A stretch of 64,000 nt of DNA from Colwellia polaris (GCF_002104515.1 NZ_NBOE01000003.1:186001-250000); one strand, 5' to 3'; counted from the first letter of the stretch, positions 9,616 to 17,931 are shown. Made by a program: numbers and translations. Notes: a model not told the origin generated them from the sequence alone.

Positions 9616-10256
9616 CAATTCCCTTTTAAATTAACACACAAATAATATAGAGAGTTTTCCTGTATCGACACTTTGTTTTATTAGTATTTAAGACCCAGTA
9701 ACAAACTTTGCTACTGGGTCTTTTTTATTTCACGCTGTTTCATCTTCGTTATTTCCCCTGCTAAAACCTACCCCGCACTTATATCGCCTTAGCGCTAAAT
9801 TTCACAATAAATAATCAAAATCTCGCCCAGAGTATTATTAAAATAAGTTATCAGTAAATAAGAGGTATAAGTCGCGTTTTATGGTAATTACTAAGTGTTA
9901 AAAAGTTAACCTTTATTCAATAAAGCTAACGGTTAACATTGAAGAGATGTGATTTAGTCATAGTAGATTAGAGGTGACAAACACAATACGTTAATTAGAT
10001 TAGCTAGATGTTTGAAGGTGAACAGTAAAATAGCCATTATATTGAAAGCTTACGAACGTTATTTTAATTATTATTATTGTGCCAACTGTCGATTATAAAT
10101 TATTCGATACTTATTAATTTGGCTACAGAGCCTATTTTTCTGCAGCAATTTTTAGATATTGTTGCAAGGTCAAAGACACTGTTACCACAGATGTTACTAA
10201 AAGTTTAAATCACCGCTAATATAATTCAAACAGTTGCATAAAACTTCAGACATAAA
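9616..10256. other. Intergenic region downstream of prsT
   Basis: AT-rich sequence with the prsT terminator at 9690-9726; beyond that no gene, RNA or repeat is recognised up to the duplicated tRNA-Leu 3' end. Confidence 0.5.
9690..9726 (+). terminator. Rho-independent terminator after prsT
   Basis: Stem AAGACCCAGTA / TACTGGGTCTT at 9690-9722 followed by T6. Confidence 0.9.
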
Positions 10257-10342
10257 AAAACCGGAACACCTTAATTATAAAGGTTATTCCGGTCTTTACC
10301 GGTTCTTATAGAACCTGTATGTGGTGCGATAGAGAGACTCGA
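10257..10342 (-). other. attL: displaced 3' end of tRNA-Leu plus its terminator
   Basis: On the - strand this reads as the T-loop to CCA end of tRNA-Leu, then a spacer and a terminator hairpin (CCGGAATAACC...GGTGTTCCGG, then T7). It matches 19949-20040 next to the intact tRNA. The core GATAGAGAGACTCGA (+ strand) is identical at 10328-10342 and 20026-20040; identity stops abruptly at 10343. One base of the acceptor stem has been lost here (GCGATAG versus GCAGATAG), as expected of a fragment no longer under selection. Confidence 0.85.
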
Positions 10343-10394
10343 CAACCAAAATAAAACATTGATTTAATTGAATTAAACCAACCAAAAACTTTTC

Positions 10395-10416
10395 AGTACC
10401 GCCTTTAGTACTCCTA
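10395..10416 (+). promoter_or_regulatory. Candidate integrase/excisionase arm-type sites, left end
   Basis: AGTACCG (10395-10401) followed by AGTACTCCTA (10407-10416), 50-75 bp inside the left core. The same words occur inside the right end (19859-19907). Matching short sites near both ends are typical of arm-type binding sites of tyrosine integrases. Confidence 0.5.
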
Positions 10417-10717
10417 CAACAAATAATCATATATTTGCACCTATATGCAGAGTAAAAATAAACACATTTTATTTAAAATATTTTCAATCTATTTTAATTA
10501 TTCTATAAATATTTAGACGAGTGTTCGGATTAATATGGGATTGCACATATTTGCACACGCGTTAACTATACAATAGCCTTTAACTTTTCAATAGAAAATT
10601 ATAGTGTCAGAAGCTTTGTAGTTATGATAAAAAGAGGAGTATTGAAAAGTATGAATATACTTTTTAATAATATAACACACTCATTATATTTCAAACTTAA
10701 TAAGGATTATTAAAGTT

Positions 10718-11095
10718 ATGTTCAAAACATTCTTACCTAAAAGCGTTTTACTTCTCGTTGCTGTACTTTCTTTTTCAGGCTGTACTTATAGTTCTAAAGT
10801 AGATTATGGAAATCAATTTACTTCTGAGCAGGTTGCTCAAATAAAGAAAAACAAAACAACTTCAACCGAACTTTTACAAATATTTGGCGAGCCTAGTATT
10901 AAAAGTGTTTTAAATGAAACAGAAGAAAAGTGGGTGTACTCATATACTGGTGGTACTGGCTCAGTTCAAACTTTCACTATGAAAACAACGTCTGATATGT
11001 CAACTCACATGCTTGATATTTTAATTAGAGATGGGGTAGTTATTAATTTTGCAGAAACTAACACTACTCACAATATGAATGTATCGACTCAATAA
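10718..11095 (+). CDS. Small lipoprotein with BamE/SmpA-like fold, element cargo
   Basis: A 125-residue exported lipoprotein: hydrophobic signal followed by the lipobox FSGC with Cys22. The mature part has the pattern FTSEQVAQIKKNKTTSTELLQIFGEPS ... WVYSYTG seen in BamE/OmlA-type small outer-membrane lipoproteins. It lies inside the element, ahead of the capsid genes, with its own terminator at 11142-11169, so it is probably transcribed alone, for example in the integrated state. Phages often carry lipoproteins that alter receptors or block superinfection; that role is inference. It could also be a captured host gene. Confidence 0.7.
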   Translation: MFKTFLPKSVLLLVAVLSFSGCTYSSKVDYGNQFTSEQVAQIKKNKTTSTELLQIFGEPSIKSVLNETEEKWVYSYTGGTGSVQTFTMKTTSDMSTHMLDILIRDGVVINFAETNTTHNMNVSTQ

Positions 11096-11141
11096 CAACA
11101 TGATCGATTAAGATATAACCACCTAACATATTTTATTATCA

Positions 11142-11169
11142 AAGCCCTTAACATCTAAGGGCTTTTTTT
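11142..11169 (+). terminator. Rho-independent terminator after the lipoprotein gene
   Basis: Stem AAGCCCTTA / TAAGGGCTT with an ACATC loop followed by T7. Confidence 0.9.
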
Positions 11170-11180
11170 ATTTACCTTAA

Positions 11181-11336
11181 TCACTCCAACAAATAAAAAT
11201 CAGCCAGTTCAACAGAGCCAAAGATTTTCTCTAAATTTTTTTCAATTAAAGCTTTCTGTTCTGGGGGTAAGTAATCAGTTTTGATTAACTGTAACCATGT
11301 GCGAACAAGCACTTTGGGAGGGATAAAGCTTTCCAT
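11181..11336 (-). CDS. Small protein of 51 residues, unknown function
   Basis: On the - strand, AAGGATGAATGAAC precedes an ATG that opens a 51-residue frame beginning MESFIPPKVLVRTWLQLIK and ending ADFYLLE. The translation is protein-like: balanced composition, an amphipathic Leu/Lys/Glu-rich second half and a good ribosome binding site. It sits antisense-oriented between the lipoprotein gene and the capsid operon. No family is recognised. It could be a small regulator or an anti-phage/helper-interaction factor, but nothing in the sequence decides this. Confidence 0.5.
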   Translation of the reverse strand: MESFIPPKVLVRTWLQLIKTDYLPPEQKALIEKNLEKIFGSVELADFYLLE

Positions 11337-11400
11337 GTTCATTCATCCTTGAATTATTTATTAGCTAAAGCTTAGTGGAAATTTAACAACAAGCAATAAA

Positions 11401-11436
11401 AAGCCCCTTGGTGGTCGCAAGGGGCTTACTTTTTTC
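11401..11436. terminator. Strong hairpin, terminator-like in both directions
   Basis: AAGCCCCTTG ... CAAGGGGCTT (11401-11427), followed by TACTTTTTT on the + strand and TTTTTATT on the - strand. It separates the small - strand gene from the region ahead of the capsid genes. Confidence 0.65.
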
Positions 11437-11656
11437 AGAGAAATAAAACCAGTTAACTTAACAATAAAAAGTGATTGAGGTGAATAAAGCCTCAGTTGTA
11501 AAAATAGCGTATTTAAATCGTTAAATCAAACCGAGACAGAATTAAATTTGATAAAAACCCATTTGGTCGTGTTTTATTTGGTTTGCGGCAAATAATATGC
11601 CAGAATCTACCTGTAAACAGAATTTAATTCGATTTAACTCATTACAGGTGAATAAA
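11437..11656. other. Leader region of the capsid operon
   Basis: About 220 bp between the hairpin and the capsid start. It is presumed to contain the late promoter, but no convincing -10/-35 pair stands out. A small inverted repeat TGAGG/CCTCA is present near 11477-11496. Confidence 0.35.
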
Positions 11657-12805
11657 ATGAAACGATTATTAGAACTACGTCAAAACAAAGCCGCTTTAGT
11701 CAAAAGCGCAAACTCAATTATGTCTAAAGTTGAAAATGAAAAGCGTTCAATGACAGGCGAAGAAAATACACAACTTACTGAGTTACGTTCTCAGCTTACT
11801 TCCATCAATAGCCACATTGACCATGCACAAGCGTTAGCTGATGAAGAACGCTCGTTAATTGGCGAAAACACAGAGCAGCGCAGCACTGACAAGCCAAGCA
11901 ATGCTGAAATGCGTACCTTTGTGAAAACTGGTGATAGTCGCTCGCTAAGTGTTGGTGTTAATGCTGATGGTGGCTTTGCAGTTGTTCCAAGCTTGGATAA
12001 AGTAATTGCCGTACAAATGCGTGATCAAGTAACGCTGATGGGCTTAGCTACTCCTAAAACTATTAGTTCAAGCTCTTATGAGCAAATTGTTAGTGTTGGT
12101 GGTGGTCAGTCGGGTTGGGCTGCTGAGTCAGAAAGCCGAAGTGAAACAGCTACAAGTAAAATGAATAAAGTGACCATTGCAGTTAATGCTTTATATGCTT
12201 ATCCAAAAGCTACAATTGAAATTTTAGACCAAAGTGATTTTAATATCGAAGAATGGTTAGCAAGTGAAACAAGCGCACAATTTGCCGAAGATCTAAACAA
12301 AGCTCTTTTCATTGGTACTGGTACTGGACAACCAAAAGGCATTTTAACTTATACCCGTTCTGCAACGCCTGCTTTCGGTCAAATTAAAGAAATTACTTCT
12401 ACTGCTAGTGGTGTTTTTGATCTTGATGATGTTCGCGCACTTAAAAAAGCATTGCCAAAAGCATACCGTAAAGCCGCCTCATACATTATGAATGATAACG
12501 CTGCTTATGCCTTGCTAGGTATTAAAGATACTACAGGCCGGTATATTTATCTTGAAGCTGTTACGGCTGGCGAACCTGATACGCTATTTGGTAAGCCCGT
12601 ACATATAGACGAACAAATGCCAGATGATGAAATTTTGTTTGGTGATATTGCCCGTGGCTATACGGTTGTTTCTCATACCACTGGTACAAAAATGCTCAAA
12701 GATATGATCACGAGTCCTGGCTATGTCAAAATGCACAACACCGCTTATTACGGTGGCGGTGTTACGGACAGCAAAGCTTTAGTTATTCTTAAGAAAGCTG
12801 CTTAG
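11657..12805 (+). CDS. Phage major capsid protein, HK97 family
   Basis: A 382-residue capsid protein. The N-terminal ~90 residues are a charged, helical scaffold-like delta domain (MKRLLELRQNKAALVK...), followed by the HK97 fold with typical stretches: GGFAVVP, ATPKTISSSSYE, AYPKATIEILDQSDFNIEEWL, GTGTGQPKGIL, ALPKAYRKAASYIMN and GKPVHIDEQMP. The start at 11657 is preferred over an in-frame ATG 60 bases upstream because AGGTGA lies just ahead of it. It forms the icosahedral shell; the protease encoded 10 bp downstream should remove the delta domain. Having its own capsid sets this element apart from satellites that only remodel helper capsids. Confidence 0.92.
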   Translation: MKRLLELRQNKAALVKSANSIMSKVENEKRSMTGEENTQLTELRSQLTSINSHIDHAQALADEERSLIGENTEQRSTDKPSNAEMRTFVKTGDSRSLSVGVNADGGFAVVPSLDKVIAVQMRDQVTLMGLATPKTISSSSYEQIVSVGGGQSGWAAESESRSETATSKMNKVTIAVNALYAYPKATIEILDQSDFNIEEWLASETSAQFAEDLNKALFIGTGTGQPKGILTYTRSATPAFGQIKEITSTASGVFDLDDVRALKKALPKAYRKAASYIMNDNAAYALLGIKDTTGRYIYLEAVTAGEPDTLFGKPVHIDEQMPDDEILFGDIARGYTVVSHTTGTKMLKDMITSPGYVKMHNTAYYGGGVTDSKALVILKKAA

Positions 12806-12815
12806 GGGGTAAGTA

Positions 12816-13355
12816 ATGGAAATTAGAGCAACCAACATCAAAGCCGATAACATGAAACTTATTGGCTCGGTTGCTTTTAATTCTGTTAGTCGTGACCTAG
12901 GTGGTTTTGTCGAAGTGATTAAGCCAACAAGTTTTAGTGATAGCTTAGCCAGTGGTGAGCCAGTCAAAGCAATAGTTGAACATAACCATGATTTGCTTTT
13001 AGGAAAAACCACCAGTAACACGCTCGAGTTATCAGAAAACGCTACAGAATTAGAAGTAACTATTCATTTAAGTAATAAAATTCAAGCACACGTTGATCTA
13101 TACGAACAAGTTAAACGTAGGGATTTAGATTCTCTGTCGTTTGGCTTTGTGGCTGATGTCGAAGAATGGGATCACGAGGCAAGTCCACCAATTCGATATA
13201 TCTCAAAAGCACGCCTTTATGAAATAACAGTTTGTGCAGTTGGTGCTTATGCTGCCAATAAAGTTGATGCCCGTAGTTTATTAAATTCTGCTATCGCTCA
13301 AACGTCTGCTATTCAAACGCTAAAAGCACAATTTCAATTACTGGAGCTAATCTAA
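12816..13355 (+). CDS. Prohead maturation protease, HK97 family (S78)
   Basis: A 179-residue protein with the family pattern: GGFVEVIKPTSF (29-40), a His cluster EHNHD (55-59) carrying the catalytic His, and LDSLSFGF (104-111) carrying the catalytic Ser, then the YEITVCAVGAYAANKVDAR segment (about 135-153). It cleaves the capsid delta domain during head maturation. It lies between capsid and portal genes with 10 and 1 bp gaps, so the three form one translation unit. GGGGG before the ATG is a strong ribosome binding site. Confidence 0.9.
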   Translation: MEIRATNIKADNMKLIGSVAFNSVSRDLGGFVEVIKPTSFSDSLASGEPVKAIVEHNHDLLLGKTTSNTLELSENATELEVTIHLSNKIQAHVDLYEQVKRRDLDSLSFGFVADVEEWDHEASPPIRYISKARLYEITVCAVGAYAANKVDARSLLNSAIAQTSAIQTLKAQFQLLELI

Positions 13356-13356
13356 T

Positions 13357-14535
13357 ATGTGGCCTTTTAAACGAAATATTGAAACTCGCAGTAAAACATT
13401 AGATCAGCTTTTAGCAAGTCAAAATGTACGAAGCACAAGCGGTATTAACGTGAATACTGTTAGTGCTTTATCGCTACCAAGAGTTAAACGCTGCATTGAT
13501 CTTATTGCACAAAATATTGCTTCACTACCAATTGAAGTTTACAAAGCAAACAAGATTCAAAAACAATCGGCAATAGCGAAGTTATTGGCAAAGCCGAACA
13601 GCTACCAGACTTCATACGAATTTAAAGAATTGCTTATGCGTGATGCTTTAACGCATGGTGATGGCTTTATATACATTGAGCATAATACTTCTGGCGCTGC
13701 TATTGGTTTGCATATTTTGCCTGCAACGAGTGTTCAAGTTAAAGCGTTGCCTAATTATCGAATAGGGTATACATACACACAGCAAGGCGCAGATAGTAGA
13801 CCATCAAACACTTTTAACTATAATGCTGATGAAGTAATACACTTGAAAAATTCACCAATTTCAGGGTCATTAACAGGCACTAGCCCACTTACCCAGTGCC
13901 GCGACTCTATAGGAGAATCATTAGCTAATCGCAATTGCTCAAGTAACCTTTTTGCCAATGGCTTGGCTGCATCTTTTGTTCTAGAAACTGACATGGTGTT
14001 TAAAGATAGCAATGCCGTTACTAGATTAAAAAAGGATATTGAAGATCGCTACAGTTCAACCTCTAAAAAAGGTGGCACGATGGTTCTTGAAAACGGTTTG
14101 AAGCTTAGAAAGGTTGATGCTAGTTCAGTTGATTCAGAGCTTTTGGCTACTCGTCAGGCAGGTAACAATGACATAGCCGAAATGTTCAATATTCCTTTAG
14201 GTATGTTTGCTGATCAACCTGATGCACAAGCATTACGCCAATTTTACAATATAACGCTAAAACCTTGGTTAAAGGCAATTGAAGAACAGTTTAACAGTAA
14301 GCTTATATTCGGCACTGGCTATGTAGCGTTTGATAGTTCTGAACTCTTAAAGGCTTCACCTGCTGAACGCTTTGAGTCTCACTCTAAAGGTATTGCTAGT
14401 GGTGTACTCACCATTAACGAGGCTAGAGCTAAAGAAGGCTTAGAACCATCTTCTAGCCAGTTTAGTGATGAATGTATCGCTTCATACCATACGCAAGCTG
14501 TTGCAGCTTTAAATGATCAAAGTGGCAATGATTAG
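13357..14535 (+). CDS. Phage portal protein, HK97 family
   Basis: A 392-residue protein matching the HK97-type portal: VSALSLPRVKRCIDLIAQNIASLPIEVYK near the N-terminus, SYEFKELLMRDALTHGDGFIYIE, EVIHLKNSP, GTSPLTQCRDSIGESLANRNCSSNLFANG and DIAEMFNIPLGMF. The portal dodecamer occupies one vertex, receives DNA from the terminase and joins the tail. No head-tail connector gene follows, so the tail interface would have to be served by helper proteins. Length is normal for the family. Confidence 0.92.
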   Translation: MWPFKRNIETRSKTLDQLLASQNVRSTSGINVNTVSALSLPRVKRCIDLIAQNIASLPIEVYKANKIQKQSAIAKLLAKPNSYQTSYEFKELLMRDALTHGDGFIYIEHNTSGAAIGLHILPATSVQVKALPNYRIGYTYTQQGADSRPSNTFNYNADEVIHLKNSPISGSLTGTSPLTQCRDSIGESLANRNCSSNLFANGLAASFVLETDMVFKDSNAVTRLKKDIEDRYSSTSKKGGTMVLENGLKLRKVDASSVDSELLATRQAGNNDIAEMFNIPLGMFADQPDAQALRQFYNITLKPWLKAIEEQFNSKLIFGTGYVAFDSSELLKASPAERFESHSKGIASGVLTINEARAKEGLEPSSSQFSDECIASYHTQAVAALNDQSGND

Positions 14536-14687
14536 ATATATTCTCTAAGTAAAGATCGATAATGTTGATATTAATAATAAAAAAATGTTAGGGGGGCTGC
14601 TTAAAAGTAGCATTAATAGTGGCCTCTATCCCCGTTTTCCTCGTTTCTGACTGAATTCGGCTCAAACTTTTTTTCCATGGAGTAAAA

Positions 14688-15080
14688 ATGAATATAAAAC
14701 CGCCATTATTTGTTCGTACACGCGAGCAAAAGAAATATTTCAAAGCCGTACTGGCAGAATTGAATATTAATAAAGTCGATATAAAAACAAGTGACCGTTT
14801 TGCACTCGGTACGTTGGCGATTAATCTGGCTTTGATAGATCAATCTATGATCTCATTAGCTGAAAATGGCACAGTTATGGAAAGTGCCACTGAAAAAGGA
14901 GTTACTAGAAAAGCTAACCCTGCTTTGAAAATGTTGTCTGAAGCTCAGCTTGCTGTACGGGCATATTATAAAGAATTTCAAATGTCACCTAATAGCAGAG
15001 CCAGTAATAGTTATAGTTTGCCAAGTGCGCCACTTGATACTTACGGCATTGCATCTATTCGAGTTAACCGCCCAAAATAA
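14688..15080 (+). CDS. terS: Terminase small subunit, P27 family
   Basis: A 130-residue protein with the P27-type C-terminal pattern NPALKMLSEAQLAVRAYYKEFQMSPNSRAS preceded by a helical N-terminal half. It should recognise the packaging site and recruit a large terminase. A good GGAG lies ahead of the ATG. In phages it precedes the large subunit; here none follows, and the next gene is convergent. A satellite TerS that redirects a helper's large terminase to satellite DNA is the obvious reading, but that is inference. Confidence 0.82.
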   Translation: MNIKPPLFVRTREQKKYFKAVLAELNINKVDIKTSDRFALGTLAINLALIDQSMISLAENGTVMESATEKGVTRKANPALKMLSEAQLAVRAYYKEFQMSPNSRASNSYSLPSAPLDTYGIASIRVNRPK

Positions 15081-15112
15081 CAAAGGTGGCACTCAAAATA
15101 GCGTTACTTTTA

Positions 15113-15400
15113 TTTATCCCGATTTATCCCGTTTTTTATCCCAACGGGATAAAAAGTAAAGTACCTGTATTTAAAGGGGTGTAGGCAATATATACATAAT
15201 AAATATATATATTTATCCCTTTATCCCTATACTCCCCCTCTGTTTTTATTAGTACATATTATTTTCTATTTTTAATTTAGCCGAGTTGTTTTTTATATAC
15301 CCCTAGAAAACGGGATAAATGGGATAAATGGGATAAAAACAATAATTATCAATAAGTTATGAGTTATCTCGGAGTGAGAAAACGGGGTAAATGGGATAAA
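15113..15400. repeat. Cluster of GGGATAAA repeats, candidate iteron replication origin
   Basis: Ten exact copies of the octamer in 288 bp. As TTTATCCC: 15113, 15123, 15135, 15212, 15220. As GGGATAAA: 15146, 15312, 15321, 15330, 15393. A variant GGGGTAAA is at 15384. Several are spaced 8-12 bp apart, and three in a row are exactly 9 bp apart. A very AT-rich tract (15184-15211) lies between the two groups. The pattern and the position next to the replication ATPase gene fit an iteron-type origin. Confidence 0.7.
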
Positions 15401-15490
15401 AGTAATAATTATCATAAACTTACAATCACTTGTTGTGATAGAGATAATGTCAAAATAAGTAAAAGAAGCAGTGTTTTTAGTAAAAGAAGT

Positions 15491-15513
15491 AAAAAAGGGG
15501 CTAAAAAGCCCCT
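15491..15513 (-). terminator. Rho-independent terminator of the DUF3987 gene
   Basis: On the - strand GGGGCT TTTT AGCCCC (15497-15512) followed by T6. It overlaps the end of the coding region and closes the leftward early operon just before the repeat cluster. Confidence 0.85.
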
Positions 15514-16949
15514 GTATGATTAATTTTTTTTCCATTTATTTGTATTTTACCCATTATTTCCAAGCCTTGAATAACATTGTTGTATAAATTATCAAACATA
15601 GCTTTTTGCCTTGGATTCTTAAACGACTTTGAAACACGCTGCTTTAATTTTGAAGCATATAAACCATTATCAGCACCTTTAGTAAATCGTAAGACTCTAG
15701 CCGTGATTTCTTCTGTAAAATTTTCAGGATTTAAAAATGTGCTTTCTTTTGATAATGACTGTATCGCCAAAAATTCACAATCCGCAATACTTCTAAGGCA
15801 AATTGCTAAAGCGTAGCGACAATCATCGAGTTTAATCATGCCACTTTCCAAAGCTAGCAATGATGACAACACCTTAACTCGTTCAAAAATTCGGGCGTAC
15901 AAAGGGCCAGTACGTTCATTGTTACGATATACCTCTTGGTCATAATATGATCGTACATAATCAAGAAAGAATTTCGCATCTTCATCGGCATTGACTGGTA
16001 CATTTTCAGAGTCTTTAATTGATTTTAAGCGCTCGAAAATTTCAGGCTTAATGTTATGGCTAGAATTGTCAGAAAGTGGCTGTCTACCATCATCGTTTCG
16101 AAATATAATAGCTCGAGCAAGTAGTCCACTTTCTAGATTTTGCTCACAAATTAATGAATCTAAATTTTTTGGTGTACTGGTTCCCGCAAAGCTGACATTA
16201 ATACCTGTAAAACCATTTTCGATACAATTAAGTGATCTTTCTATTTTTTGCGCTTTGCGCTCTAACCTAATCCGTTTAATGTCATCAACCTCTTTTTCAA
16301 TTAATCGATTGACGAAATTTAATTCTTTAACCCCACGCTCAGTAAACTCTCGCTTATGCAGGCCTGAAAGCGTATATACTCGAGCGGTACTCATTTTTAA
16401 GAGTTCGTCACCGATACCAGAAATATAATGTTGTGCGTTTGAATTTTCTAGCCCTCTAAAGAGTCCTTGGCACTCATCTACAATATAGAGTGACTTGCCA
16501 TCCCCATCTATTAAATTGGTTATCATATCTTTGTCAGAACGAGGCTTATCGAATATAAATTTAGATAAGGAAAGTTGATTAGCAACCGTAGCACAAAACG
16601 CTTGCCCCAAATCTTTGCCTGACCCTGTTTCCGAGATCATGATGGTAAATAAATTTAGTTTTGAACCATCAAAACCACGATTATTGCCAGCCACTAGAGA
16701 CAATAATTGCAGCCCATAAAGCGGATAACTCAGTGGCAATAATCTACTTGCTTGCGCTTTCATATTGTCGCAAATAAGACCTAGTAAACTATTCTTATAT
16801 GGCTTTGTTATATCAATATCACTAACATCAATAATGGTACTGTTAAAGCTATTTTCTTCTGTCTCTGGCATGTTGAATTTAGCAAAGGCTTTATCTATGC
16901 CTACCATACTTTCATCAATTACTTTTTGAACTTGTTCAGAGTTGACCAC
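15501..16949 (-). CDS. DUF3987-family replication ATPase (helicase/primase-like)
   Basis: A 482-residue P-loop ATPase with Walker A SETGSGKD (106-113), Walker B SLYIVDE (153-159) and the downstream GTSTPKNLDSLI and ESGLLARAIIF segments typical of DUF3987/YfjI-like proteins of phages and islands. Such proteins occupy the place of a replicative helicase or primase in satellites. No separate primase catalytic domain is recognised, so the element may use host or helper primase. It ends beside the GGGATAAA cluster, a natural binding target. It is the last gene of the integrase-alpA operon. Confidence 0.75.
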   Translation of the reverse strand: MVNSEQVQKVIDESMVGIDKAFAKFNMPETEENSFNSTIIDVSDIDITKPYKNSLLGLICDNMKAQASRLLPLSYPLYGLQLLSLVAGNNRGFDGSKLNLFTIMISETGSGKDLGQAFCATVANQLSLSKFIFDKPRSDKDMITNLIDGDGKSLYIVDECQGLFRGLENSNAQHYISGIGDELLKMSTARVYTLSGLHKREFTERGVKELNFVNRLIEKEVDDIKRIRLERKAQKIERSLNCIENGFTGINVSFAGTSTPKNLDSLICEQNLESGLLARAIIFRNDDGRQPLSDNSSHNIKPEIFERLKSIKDSENVPVNADEDAKFFLDYVRSYYDQEVYRNNERTGPLYARIFERVKVLSSLLALESGMIKLDDCRYALAICLRSIADCEFLAIQSLSKESTFLNPENFTEEITARVLRFTKGADNGLYASKLKQRVSKSFKNPRQKAMFDNLYNNVIQGLEIMGKIQINGKKINHTGAF

Positions 16950-16967
16950 TTTTTTTTCCCCTAAAAG

Positions 16968-17582
16968 CTATAAAGAGTATAAAGATCTAAAAAAGCTTTT
17001 AATGCCTTTTTTAGGCTGCTCAGCGTTAGATTTTTGTTTTTGTGCTTGATTAAATCGTGTTACTTGATCTTTATGAAGCTCAATTTCTTCAGCGGTGCTT
17101 TCATCTTCGCAAAAAACGATCCCGTCTCCATCTGCTAGTGAATAAAATTTATATGGCTTGTGAAAGTATGCTTTATCTAAACGAATAGCTTTTTTAAATA
17201 AGTCATTTATAAAAACCGTGTACGCTTCAACTTCATTTCTAAAAGGGTTTGTGTTGTCGCAAAATTTAACCGCATTATCGAATTTCAATTTAAGAGCTAA
17301 GGCCTCAGTATCTGTTAGAAATATTGGTAAATGTCGAACCGTACCGCCCATATCGTATACGATTCTGTATTGCGGAGACTGATTCCAAAGGTCGATAAAG
17401 TACCCACTTTCTTGCTCGTTAGATTTTCTCAATACGAGCTTTAACCAAGGTATATGTATTAATTGAGCCTCGGCTTTGGCAGCCCATTGGCGCGCAACCT
17501 CTTTATTGTTGGCAATATCTTGAAAATGCTGAATTTGTTCTCTCAGCGCTTTACCAGTGAGATCGTGATTTAGATGTTTCAT
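16968..17582 (-). CDS. Unknown protein of the satellite replication module
   Basis: A 204-residue soluble, mixed alpha/beta protein with no recognised family. It is encoded 3 bp after alpA and 18 bp before the DUF3987 gene, so it is probably co-translated with both and involved in replication or its control. The C-terminal ~40 residues are charged and Gln/Lys-rich (VTRFNQAQKQKSNAEQ) and end in KSFFRSLYSL, a plausible short contact peptide. Lack of signal peptide or membrane segments places it in the cytoplasm. Confidence 0.6.
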   Translation of the reverse strand: MKHLNHDLTGKALREQIQHFQDIANNKEVARQWAAKAEAQLIHIPWLKLVLRKSNEQESGYFIDLWNQSPQYRIVYDMGGTVRHLPIFLTDTEALALKLKFDNAVKFCDNTNPFRNEVEAYTVFINDLFKKAIRLDKAYFHKPYKFYSLADGDGIVFCEDESTAEEIELHKDQVTRFNQAQKQKSNAEQPKKGIKSFFRSLYSL

Positions 17583-17585
17583 TGG

Positions 17586-17843
17586 TTAAATATCCTTCCG
17601 TTGCGCTTCAAGACTAATGACAAGAGTTCTAATTTCGTCGTCAGTTTTGCCTGCTATTCTGGCCTTGAGAACTTCCTTGATCTCATGTTCAAGATAACCA
17701 ACGGACCTTGCCCCTAATGAAATTGGAGAACAAAGCAACCCTTCTTTTATTTGTGATTGGAATGTAGATTTGCAAATAGGTAATAAACCTAATGCTTCTG
17801 GCTTGCGTAAAACTTGAATACTAGCTTGATTTGTATAACTCAT
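17586..17843 (-). CDS. alpA: AlpA-family DNA-binding regulator
   Basis: An 85-residue winged-helix protein of the AlpA/MerR-like excisionase fold: LPICKSTFQSQIKEGLLCSPISLGARSVGYLEHEI then ARIAGKTDDEIRTLV. AlpA proteins activate excision and early transcription of P4-like elements and are the usual master switch of Gram-negative satellites. The helper signal that would relieve repression cannot be read from sequence. An inverted repeat (17900-17926) lies just upstream, a possible operator. Confidence 0.88.
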   Translation of the reverse strand: MSYTNQASIQVLRKPEALGLLPICKSTFQSQIKEGLLCSPISLGARSVGYLEHEIKEVLKARIAGKTDDEIRTLVISLEAQRKDI

Positions 17844-17899
17844 AATTAACCCTCTTTGGCTTTAATAAAACGTGTTGAGGGCATTAGAGTCTTTTAATG

Positions 17900-17926
17900 C
17901 TTTGGTAACCTAGCGTGCTACCAAAG
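17900..17926. promoter_or_regulatory. Inverted repeat upstream of alpA, candidate operator or terminator
   Basis: CTTTGGTA (17900-17907) and TACCAAAG (17919-17926) with an 11-bp centre, in the only sizeable gap (88 bp) of the leftward operon. No T-run follows on the - strand, so an operator is more likely than a terminator. Confidence 0.4.
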
Positions 17927-17931
17927 TTTGC

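Noticed and set aside
9780-10250. A missing rimP-nusA operon or a small RNA beyond the element
   Set aside because: No reading frame or structured RNA pattern is recognisable there; the region is plain AT-rich sequence.
11597-11656. Upstream in-frame ATG for the capsid gene
   Set aside because: It has no ribosome binding site and adds a Cys-containing segment not seen in HK97 capsids; the ATG at 11657 follows AGGTGA.
14950-15159. A 69-residue + strand frame overlapping the TerS gene
   Set aside because: It lies in another frame of a well-supported TerS gene and has no protein-like features.
15310-15400. Possible CRISPR array from evenly repeated GGGATAAAT
   Set aside because: The repeats are only 8-9 bp, occur in both orientations and have no spacers of normal length; no cas gene is present.
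15293-15535. An 80-residue - strand frame over the GGGATAAA cluster
   Set aside because: It is a low-complexity translation (FIPFIPFIPF) of the repeats themselves and overlaps the end of the DUF3987 gene and its terminator.
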